From: a bacterium
GTDB lineage: Bacteria > Patescibacteria > Paceibacteria > UBA9973 > UBA2103
DNA: 5,182 bases
Direction of reading: 5' to 3'
Assembly: GCA_021812925.1 (NCBI GenBank)
Contig: JAKAMK010000056.1
Location: 1 to 5,182 of the forward strand
Part shown: one piece after another, positions 1-5,182 of the stretch
Layout of the letters: each line of letters opens with the position of its first letter
Numbering within the stretch: position 1 is the first letter of the stretch
The notes under the pieces: model-generated
What the model was told of the DNA's origin: nothing
Seen by the model: only the letters and a program-made list of their open reading frames with translations
Databases searched by the model: none
Position numbers and translations under genes: made by a program

Positions 1-13
1 ATGTGGTAAGGGG

Positions 14-43
14 TTGACCATATATAGGTGTACGCGCTATGTG
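14..43 (+). promoter_or_regulatory. Probable topA promoter
   Basis: TTGACC at 14-19 matches five of six bases of the sigma-70 -35 consensus. Eighteen bases downstream lies TATGTG (38-43), a weak -10 that matches only the first three positions. Six bases after it comes the GTG at 50, so transcription would begin at or very near the start codon. No Shine-Dalgarno sequence precedes that GTG, which fits a leaderless or nearly leaderless message. TATATA at 21-26 is an alternative -10 and would give a leader of roughly 17 bases. The -35 match is good and the -10 is poor, so confidence is moderate. Confidence 0.4.
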
Positions 44-49
44 TTAGGC

Positions 50-2458
50 GTGGCAAAGAACCTACTTATCGTCGAGTCGCCCACGAAGGCGAAGACCATA
101 GGGCACTACCTGGGCTCGGACTTCACGGTCCTCGCTTCGGTCGGGCATGTGCGCGACCTGCCGAAGTCGAACAAGGACGCGGTCGACATCGAGGACGGGT
201 TCATCCCGCACTACGTCATTCCGGCGGAGAAACGCGAGGTCATCGAGAAGATCCGGCGCGCTGCGGAAAAATCCGACCGGGTCTACCTCGCGACCGACCC
301 CGACCGCGAGGGCGAGGCCATCGCGTGGCACATAGCCGAGCTCATCAAGGGCGAGCATGGCAAGGGACGTAGCGTGCCGCCCGTTGAGCGCGTCACATAC
401 CACGAGATCACGAAGGACGCGATCGAGGACGCGATCGCGCACCCGCGCACCATCGACCAGAACCTCCGCCAGGCTCAGGAGGCGCGCCGCGTGCTCGACC
501 GCATCGTCGGCTACGACCTGTCGGGACTCGTGTGGAAGAAAGTCCGCTACGGGCTTTCCGCGGGCCGCGTGCAGTCCCCTGCGATGCGCATCCTTGCGGA
601 GCGCGAGCGCGAGATACAGGCGTTCATCCCGGAAACGTACTTCGTGCTCTCGGCGCGCTTTTCGGCTGGCGCCGAGGAATTCCCCGCGACCTGCGAGGAG
701 GAGCCGAGGACGCGCGAGGAGGCGGACCGCATCGTGTCCCTCGGCCGCGTCGCGTCGTGGAAAGTCGCTGCGGTGACCGAAAAGTCGGAGGACCGCAACC
801 CGCGCCCGCCCTTTACGACCTCGACGCTCCAGCAGACCGCGTCAACCCGGCTCGGCTTCGCGCCCTCGCGCACCATGCGCGCGGCGCAAAAGCTCTACGA
901 AGCCGGTCACATCACCTACATGCGTACCGACTCGGTGAACCTCTCGAAGGAGGCGGTGGCACGCATGGCGGGCGTCGTCGAGCGCGAGTTCGGGAAGGAG
1001 TACGTCCAGGTCCGCGCATACAAGACGACGAGCAAGAACGCGCAGGAGGCGCACGAAGCCATCCGCCCGACGGATGCCGCGAAAGAGCGCGCCGGCGCGA
1101 CGCCCGACGAGGAGCACCTCTACGCGCTCATCCGCACCCGCGCGCTCGCCTCGCAGATGGCGCCTGCGGAGGTCATGCGCACGACGATCGCAGCGAAGGC
1201 GGATGCCGACATCCCGTCGTTCAATGCGAACGGCTCGCGCGTGCTCTTTCCGGGCTGGCTCGCCCTCGACATTCGCGCACGCGGCGAGGACGTCGAGCTG
1301 CCGAGGATCGCTCAAGGCGATGCGCTCACGCTCCTCGCCCTCTCGAGCGAGGAGAAGCAGACCGAGCCGCCGAATCGCTACACCGAGGCGGGACTCATCA
1401 AGGAACTCGAGAAGCGCGGCATCGGGCGTCCATCTACCTACGCGTCCATCATGAAGACCATCCAGGACCGCGGGTACGCCGAGAAGCAGGGGCGAACGCT
1501 TAAGCCGACCGCGACCGGCATGGTGGTCTCCGGCTGGCTCGAAGAGAATTTTCCTGAATACATCAGTGATTCGTTCACCGCCGAAATGGAGGACGAGCTC
1601 GACGAGATAGCACGCGGCGAGCGCGGCTATACAGAGACGCTCTCGTCGTTCTACGGTCCGTTCGCGAAAGCGGTAAAGGCGAAGGAGAAGCTCCCGAAGG
1701 CGACCTCTCTCGGCGACGTGCCGCCGGAATTCCCCTGCCCTCTTTGCGGCGGCCCGATGGAGTTCAAGCTCGGGCGCGGCGGCGTGTTCATGAGCTGCAA
1801 ACGCTACCCGGACTGCCTCGGCGCGCGCACCGAGGACGGTACGGAGCTCTCGGGCGACGAGCCGATCGGCTACCATCCGGAGACCGGCGCGCCGATTTAC
1901 ATAAAGACCGGACGGTACGGACCGTACGTCGAGATGGCATTGCCGGAAGCGGATAGCGAACAGCAGATGGCGAATAGCAGCACTCAAGCGCCGAAAAAGA
2001 AAAAGGGACGCGGACGGCCGAAGACTGCCGCGAAGCGCGCATCGATTCCGCCCGGCACGGACCTCGCGAAGGTAACCTTGGCGGACGCGCTCCGGTACCT
2101 CTCGCTTCCACGTGAGCTCGGACAGCATCCCTCCACCGGGAAGCCGGTGTTCGCGTCGACCGGCCGCTACGGCCCGTACGTCGGCAGCGACGGCGAGTTC
2201 CGTTCCATAAAGAAGGGCGACCCGTACACGATTACGCTCGACGAGGCGCTCGAGCTCCTCGCGACACCCAAGCGCCCGCCGAAAGGCGTTGAGATAGTCC
2301 GCGAAATCGGCAAGCATCCGAAAACGGGCAAGCAGCTCGTCCTTTACAAGTCAAAGCAGGGCTACTTCCTGAAGAAGGGTCTCCGCCGCATCTACCTGCC
2401 GCAATCGACGGACCCCGCCGCGCTTACGCCCGAAGAGGCAGCCGAGTACCTCAAATAG
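50..2458 (+). CDS. topA: DNA topoisomerase I (type IA), TopA
   Basis: Type IA topoisomerase, 802 residues, which relaxes negatively supercoiled DNA by Mg-dependent cleavage of one strand. The Toprim domain opens the protein (LLIVESPTKAK at 5-15, with the conserved Glu9) and carries the DxDxE metal site in DPDREGEAIAWH (83-94). The catalytic tyrosine is Y290 in ITYMRTDSVNLS. KRGIGRPSTYASI, typical of the family core, follows further on. One four-cysteine zinc ribbon is present (C563, C566, C583, C589). Three topoisomerase C-terminal repeats come after it, starting near 607, 690 and 753; the first two contain GRYGPYV and the third is divergent. Between repeats one and two lies an unusual insert with a lysine-rich AT-hook-like stretch (KKKKGRGRPK, 649-658). 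The length is normal for bacterial TopA. I chose the GTG at 50 because it gives the standard MAKNLLIVESP start. The frame can be extended to a TTG at 14, but that TTG lies in the probable -35 element. The family assignment is secure. Confidence 0.97.
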   Translation: MAKNLLIVESPTKAKTIGHYLGSDFTVLASVGHVRDLPKSNKDAVDIEDGFIPHYVIPAEKREVIEKIRRAAEKSDRVYLATDPDREGEAIAWHIAELIKGEHGKGRSVPPVERVTYHEITKDAIEDAIAHPRTIDQNLRQAQEARRVLDRIVGYDLSGLVWKKVRYGLSAGRVQSPAMRILAEREREIQAFIPETYFVLSARFSAGAEEFPATCEEEPRTREEADRIVSLGRVASWKVAAVTEKSEDRNPRPPFTTSTLQQTASTRLGFAPSRTMRAAQKLYEAGHITYMRTDSVNLSKEAVARMAGVVEREFGKEYVQVRAYKTTSKNAQEAHEAIRPTDAAKERAGATPDEEHLYALIRTRALASQMAPAEVMRTTIAAKADADIPSFNANGSRVLFPGWLALDIRARGEDVELPRIAQGDALTLLALSSEEKQTEPPNRYTEAGLIKELEKRGIGRPSTYASIMKTIQDRGYAEKQGRTLKPTATGMVVSGWLEENFPEYISDSFTAEMEDELDEIARGERGYTETLSSFYGPFAKAVKAKEKLPKATSLGDVPPEFPCPLCGGPMEFKLGRGGVFMSCKRYPDCLGARTEDGTELSGDEPIGYHPETGAPIYIKTGRYGPYVEMALPEADSEQQMANSSTQAPKKKKGRGRPKTAAKRASIPPGTDLAKVTLADALRYLSLPRELGQHPSTGKPVFASTGRYGPYVGSDGEFRSIKKGDPYTITLDEALELLATPKRPPKGVEIVREIGKHPKTGKQLVLYKSKQGYFLKKGLRRIYLPQSTDPAALTPEEAAEYLK
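1949..1990 (+). repeat. Degenerate 21-base tandem repeat inside topA
   Basis: Two in-frame seven-codon units lie back to back. The first (1949-1969) encodes ADSEQQM and the second (1970-1990) ANSSTQA. Their openings, GCGGATAGC and GCGAATAGC, differ by one base, and the second halves have diverged. The units fall between the first and second C-terminal repeats of TopA, just before the lysine-rich AT-hook-like stretch. The AGC/CAG/GAT/AAT wording and lower GC stand out from the surrounding gene. This could be a local duplication in a linker or the remnant of a short dispersed element that inserted in frame; the window alone cannot tell. Confidence 0.45.
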
Positions 2459-2463
2459 CGGAG

Positions 2464-2472
2464 TGGTATAGT
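2464..2472 (+). promoter_or_regulatory. Extended -10 promoter element of rel
   Basis: TGGTATAGT combines the TGn extension with TATAGT, a five-of-six match to TATAAT. It lies in the 21-base gap between the topA stop and the rel ATG at 2480. The hexamer ends seven bases before that ATG, so the predicted transcription start falls on the A of the ATG and the message would be leaderless. I find no good -35 hexamer at 17-18 bases upstream, inside the end of topA; extended -10 promoters often do without one. Confidence 0.6.
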
Positions 2473-2479
2473 GGCCTCC

Positions 2480-4072
2480 ATGACCCCGGTCAAGGAGATC
2501 ACCACAGAGATGTCCGCCGCGTCGCCCGAGGATATCGCGTACGTCGAAAAGGCGTATGAGCTTTCGAAAAAAGCGCACGAGGGTCAGCTACGGTTCTCGG
2601 GCGAACCGTACTTCGTGCACCCGGCCGCGACCGCGAAGATTCTCGCTACCTACGGCATGGACGCGACCACCATCGCCGCCGGCCTCCTCCACGACGTCAT
2701 CGAGGACGGGAAGGCGTCGCGCGAGGAGATCGAGGCGCAATTCGGGAAGGAGCTCCTCTTCATCGTCGACGGCGTTACGAAGCTCGGCACGCACAAGTAC
2801 CGCGGCGCCGAACGCCACGCGGAATCGCTCCGGCGGCTCCTCGTCGCGACCGCGTCCGACATCCGCGTACTCATCGTGAAGCTCGCGGATCGCTACCACA
2901 ACATGCAGACCCTCGAGCACGTGCCGGAGGCGAAGCGCGGGCGCATCGCGCTTGAGACCCTCGAAATCTACGCGCCCATCGCGGACCGCCTCGGCATGGG
3001 CCGCATGAAACGCGAGCTCGAGGACCTCGCCTTCCCCTACGTAGACCCGGACGCGTACGCGCACGCGCTCTCGGTCCGCAAGCTGAAGACGAAGGAGACA
3101 GAGACCGGCCTCGAAAAGGTTCAGAAAGAGCTCAGGAAGGAGCTCGCGAAGAAGGGCCTCACCGATTTCCGCACGGACATCCGCATGAAAGGCCTCTGGA
3201 GCCTCCACCAGAAACTGAAGCGGAAGAACGACGACATCACGCTCATCCACGACATCGCGGCGCTGCGCATCATCGTGCCAAAGATCGAGGACTGCTACGT
3301 GGCTCTAGGCGTCGTGCATGCGCTCTACCGCCCGCTTCCGGGCGAGTTCAAGGACTACATCGCGTTCCCGAAACCGAACGGCTACCAGTCGCTCCACACC
3401 ACGTGCGTCACGCCCGAGGCGGGTATCGTTGAGATACAGATACGCACTGAGGACATGCACCGACGCGCGCAGTTCGGCATCGCGAGCCACATGACATACA
3501 AGCAGCTCGGTGCTGCGGTCGCGAAGCTCGATCCCGCGGCGCAGAAGCGGCGCTTCTCCGCGCTCTCCTTCTCGTGGGTCCGTTCGCTCGTGCCGTCCCT
3601 CATGCGCATCTCGAAGCAGTCGAGCACCGAGCACATCCCGCAGCCCGCCTGGCTCGCGGAGCTCGCGGACGCGCACTCAGCGGAAGGCACTGCTGACTTC
3701 GTCGAGGGTCTGAAGGAAGACTTCTTCTCGCACCGCGTCTTCCTCTTCACCCCGCAGGGCGACGTCGTCGACCTGCCGGTTAATTCCACGCCCATCGACT
3801 TCGCCTACGCGATTCACAGCGACCTCGGCAACCACCTCCAGGGCGCGAAGGTGAACGGCAAGCTCGCGTCGTTCGATACGCCGCTCCACAACGGTGACGT
3901 CGTCGAGATTATGCGCCGCGAGTCGGCGCACCCTTCGCCGAAGTGGCTCGAGCACGCGCGCACCTCGCTCGCGCGGAAGCACATCCGCGCTGCGCTCGGC
4001 ATGACCGAGCCCGACCGCCCGCGCCGGCACCGCCCGCGCAAGACCGGCTTCCAGCACGGAAAGAAGAATTAA
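2480..4072 (+). CDS. rel: Bifunctional (p)ppGpp synthetase/hydrolase, C-terminally shortened Rel/SpoT homologue
   Basis: RelA/SpoT homologue of 530 residues that makes and degrades the alarmone (p)ppGpp. The N-terminal HD hydrolase domain keeps its key residues: R38, H47 in YFVHP, HD at 71-72 with ED at 75-76 (LLHDVIED), and N141 in DRYHNMQTL. The synthetase domain has R235 and K237 in the G-loop, D258, the PGEFKDYIAFPKPNGYQSLH block (287-306, with Y302) and E318/Q320 in VEIQIRT. A TGS domain spans about 419-478 (FLFTPQGDVVDLP, FAYAIHSDLGN, GAKVNGK). The protein ends about 50 residues later in a basic tail (DRPRRHRPRK, 512-521). It lacks the helical, zinc-finger/RIS and ACT/RRM domains of full-length Rel, usually about 700-750 residues. 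I chose the ATG at 2480 because it fits the extended -10. A GTG at 2471, three codons upstream, has a GGAG at 2460-2463 at good spacing and cannot be excluded. Hydrolase and synthetase both look intact, so the protein is probably bifunctional. Confidence 0.95.
   Translation: MTPVKEITTEMSAASPEDIAYVEKAYELSKKAHEGQLRFSGEPYFVHPAATAKILATYGMDATTIAAGLLHDVIEDGKASREEIEAQFGKELLFIVDGVTKLGTHKYRGAERHAESLRRLLVATASDIRVLIVKLADRYHNMQTLEHVPEAKRGRIALETLEIYAPIADRLGMGRMKRELEDLAFPYVDPDAYAHALSVRKLKTKETETGLEKVQKELRKELAKKGLTDFRTDIRMKGLWSLHQKLKRKNDDITLIHDIAALRIIVPKIEDCYVALGVVHALYRPLPGEFKDYIAFPKPNGYQSLHTTCVTPEAGIVEIQIRTEDMHRRAQFGIASHMTYKQLGAAVAKLDPAAQKRRFSALSFSWVRSLVPSLMRISKQSSTEHIPQPAWLAELADAHSAEGTADFVEGLKEDFFSHRVFLFTPQGDVVDLPVNSTPIDFAYAIHSDLGNHLQGAKVNGKLASFDTPLHNGDVVEIMRRESAHPSPKWLEHARTSLARKHIRAALGMTEPDRPRRHRPRKTGFQHGKKN
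4069..4072. other. Shared palindromic stop site of rel and parB
   Basis: The palindrome TTAA carries the rel stop codon on the + strand (TAA, 4070-4072) and the parB stop codon on the - strand (TAA read from 4071 to 4069). The two convergent genes therefore overlap by four bases with no intergenic space. No stem-loop followed by a T-tract is visible nearby, so each transcript probably ends inside the other gene or is limited by the opposing polymerase. Confidence 0.9.
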
Positions 4073-5049
4073 ACCGAGAACGAGCTGATCGAGTACAGGT
4101 CGTCGTCGTTCCCCTCTTCGGGCGCCGGCGGCGCGATGGGGTCGTCGAGCTGCGTCGTGTTCGGGAACACCGGGTACTCTGCGGCGACTGCCGCTGCCGC
4201 GGCAGCCTGTTCGCGCACGAGCGCTTCGACGAGATGCTGGAGGTCGTCCGGCGAGAAGAACTCGATGAGGAGACGGCCGCCATCCTCCGCGCCCGCTTCG
4301 ATAATGACGCGCGTGCCGAGCTTTTCCGTAAGCGACTTCTCGATTTCCATCATCTCGCGGGTCTTCTTGTGGCGTTGGTGCACGCGCTCCTGCGCTATGG
4401 AACGCACGATGCGTTCGGTTTGCTTTACCGGGAGCTTCTTCAGGATGATCTCGCGGAAGAGCGTCTCCTGCTCCTCGGGGCGCTCCGTGAGCGCGAGGAG
4501 CGCGCGGGCGTGGCCCTCGGTTATCTCGCGATCGACGACGCCCTGCTGCATGAATTCGGGGAGCGCGAGGAGGCGGATCGAGTTCGCGACGTACTCGCGG
4601 CTCCGCCCGACCTTGGCCGCCGCTTCGCTGTGCGAAATCGCGAACTCGTCGACGAGCTGCTTCAGGGCCTTCGCGCGGTCTATCGCATTGAGGTCCTCTC
4701 GCTGGAGGTTCTCGATGATGGCGAGCTCGAGCTTCGTCTTGTTCGACTCGCCCGTGCGGATGACCACCGGCACCTGCTTCAGCCCGATGAGCTTCGAGGC
4801 GCGGAGACGGCGCTCGCCCGCAATGAGCTCGTAGCGGCTCTCGAGTCCCCCATCCGGCTTCTCCACTTCCGAGCGCGTCACGGTAAGCGGCTGCAGGAGC
4901 CCGTACTGGCGGATGCTCTCCGCAAGGGATTTGAGCCCCTCCTCGCTGAACTCCCGCCGCGGCTGGTACGGGTTCGGCTCGATCTTATCCGTGTCTATCC
5001 AGAACACGGAGTCGTATTTCGTCGGCACGTAGCGGGCGTCTTCGTTCAT
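4069..5049 (-). CDS. parB: Chromosome partitioning protein ParB (CTPase, parS-binding)
   Basis: ParB-family protein of 326 residues. ParB proteins bind parS near the origin and slide along DNA as CTP-dependent clamps. The order of motifs is classical: IEPNPYQPR (23-31) at the start of the N-terminal domain, the CTP-binding box GERRLRA (78-84), ENLQREDLN (113-121), a helix-turn-helix around 139-162 (SHSEAAAKVGRSREYVANSI), TEGHARALLAL (177-187), and the C-terminal dimerisation domain ending in GGRLLIEFFSPDDLQHLVEAL (258-277). About 48 residues follow the usual end: an alanine run (282-290) and an acidic, proline-rich tail. The start is the ATG at 5049, placed seven bases after an extended -10. 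An in-frame ATG at 5082 is possible but lies upstream of that promoter, and the longest frame would begin inside the tRNA. No parA is adjacent: upstream is a divergent tRNA and downstream is convergent rel. The related protein Noc cannot be excluded on sequence alone. Confidence 0.93.
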   Translation of the reverse strand: MNEDARYVPTKYDSVFWIDTDKIEPNPYQPRREFSEEGLKSLAESIRQYGLLQPLTVTRSEVEKPDGGLESRYELIAGERRLRASKLIGLKQVPVVIRTGESNKTKLELAIIENLQREDLNAIDRAKALKQLVDEFAISHSEAAAKVGRSREYVANSIRLLALPEFMQQGVVDREITEGHARALLALTERPEEQETLFREIILKKLPVKQTERIVRSIAQERVHQRHKKTREMMEIEKSLTEKLGTRVIIEAGAEDGGRLLIEFFSPDDLQHLVEALVREQAAAAAAVAAEYPVFPNTTQLDDPIAPPAPEEGNDDDLYSISSFSV

Positions 5050-5056
5050 TTGTCGA

Positions 5057-5065
5057 ATTCTAACA
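5057..5065 (-). promoter_or_regulatory. Extended -10 promoter element of parB
   Basis: On the - strand this reads TGTTAGAAT: a TGn extension plus TAGAAT, a five-of-six match to TATAAT. The hexamer ends seven bases before the ATG at 5049, exactly the spacing seen at rel, so transcription should start at the A of the ATG. No Shine-Dalgarno sequence lies in the seven bases TCGACAA, and no convincing -35 is visible. Confidence 0.55.
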
Positions 5066-5087
5066 TAGTGAAATTGTGCCATAGAAA

Positions 5088-5096
5088 TGATACCTT
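5088..5096 (+). promoter_or_regulatory. Possible -10 element of tRNA-Leu
   Basis: TGATACCTT fits the TGnTAnnnT extended -10 pattern. The hexamer ends nine bases before the first tRNA base at 5106, which would leave a 5' leader of only about two or three bases. No clear -35 lies 17-18 bases upstream. The same bases read on the - strand include TATCAT, so a second leftward -10 for parB is also possible. The match is weak. Confidence 0.3.
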
Positions 5097-5105
5097 GAGC
5101 ATATC

Positions 5106-5182
5106 GGGCGAGTGGCGGAACCGGTATACGCGCACGACTCAAAATCGTGTCCCGCAAGGGTTGAGGGTTCGATTCCCTCCTC
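5106..5182 (+). tRNA. tRNA-Leu, anticodon CAA (3' end cut by window edge)
   Basis: Type II tRNA that decodes UUG. The 5' acceptor strand GGGCGAG (5106-5112) is followed by T8-G9. The D stem pairs GCG (5115-5117) with CGC (5129-5131), and the D loop has the conserved GG (5123-5124). The anticodon stem CACGA/TCGTG (5133-5137, 5145-5149) is perfectly paired around the loop CTCAAAA, giving anticodon CAA at 5140-5142. The long variable arm CCC-GCAA-GGG (5151-5160) is characteristic of Leu, Ser or bacterial Tyr tRNA, and with CAA means Leu. The T arm is GAGGG-TTCGATT-CCCTC (5163-5179). The window stops after CTC, the first three bases of the 3' acceptor strand. The last four paired bases, the discriminator and any encoded CCA lie outside. 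Confidence 0.95.

Noticed and set aside
1..9. TAA at 7-9 as the end of an upstream gene
   Set aside because: Nine bases are too few to show coding; an upstream gene ending here is possible but not supported.
532..1503. Open frame of 323 codons on the + strand in another frame within topA
   Set aside because: Low-complexity Arg/Ala/Gly composition in a shifted frame of a conserved gene.
842..2317. Long open frame (491 codons) on the - strand opposite topA
   Set aside because: It is rich in Arg, Ala and Leu with no recognisable domain, and it runs antisense to an unmistakable topoisomerase. Frames like this are expected in GC-rich genes.
4194..4205. Perfect 12-base palindrome CTGCCGCGGCAG as a possible terminator
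   Set aside because: It lies inside the parB alanine run, has no loop and no following T-tract, and comes from repeated alanine codons.
4136..4834. Open frame of 232 codons on the + strand opposite parB
   Set aside because: It is Ser/Arg-rich, has no recognisable motif and is fully antisense to parB, whose motifs are intact.
5060..5085. Possible parS site near parB
   Set aside because: Only GTGAAA (5068-5073) resembles a half-site; the full 16-base parS palindrome is absent here and I did not see it elsewhere in the window.
5050..5157. Longer parB start reaching into the tRNA gene
   Set aside because: The extra 36 residues lie over the promoter region and the tRNA, look unlike ParB, and are unnecessary given the ATG at 5049 behind a good extended -10.

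Overview
The window is a GC-rich bacterial chromosome segment with three full protein genes, all in recognised housekeeping families, and one tRNA gene cut by the right edge. The genes are topA (DNA topoisomerase I, + strand, 50-2458), a shortened bifunctional (p)ppGpp synthetase/hydrolase (rel, + strand, 2480-4072), parB (chromosome partitioning CTPase, - strand, 4069-5049) and tRNA-Leu(CAA) (+ strand, 5106 to beyond 5182). I see no mobile element, CRISPR array, toxin or defence system. The long open frames on the other strand and in other frames look like by-products of high GC.

The source cannot be named from this sequence alone. Three traits together would fit a streamlined lineage such as the Patescibacteria (Parcubacteria/Kaiserbacteria-like). 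They are the Rel protein that stops after its TGS domain, the very tight packing, and genes that seem to start translation at or next to the transcription start with no Shine-Dalgarno sequence. This placement is inference and I hold it loosely.

Layout: topA starts at a GTG just after a probable promoter (-35 TTGACC at 14-19). Only 21 bases separate the topA stop from the preferred rel ATG, and an extended -10 element (TGGTATAGT) sits in that gap, so rel probably has its own promoter as well as any read-through from topA. rel and parB converge, and their stop codons overlap on opposite strands inside one TTAA (4069-4072), leaving no room for an intergenic terminator. parB is transcribed leftward from a 56-base AT-richer spacer (5050-5105), which it shares with the divergent tRNA-Leu gene.

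Together the genes cover DNA supercoiling, the stringent response, chromosome segregation and leucine decoding. No shared pathway is evident beyond growth control and chromosome maintenance. The points most worth a second look are the C-terminally shortened Rel with a basic tail and a hybrid EFKD motif, the repeated '-10, seven bases, ATG' arrangement that suggests leaderless mRNAs, an odd in-frame insert with an AT-hook-like motif in TopA, and a parB with no parA beside it.
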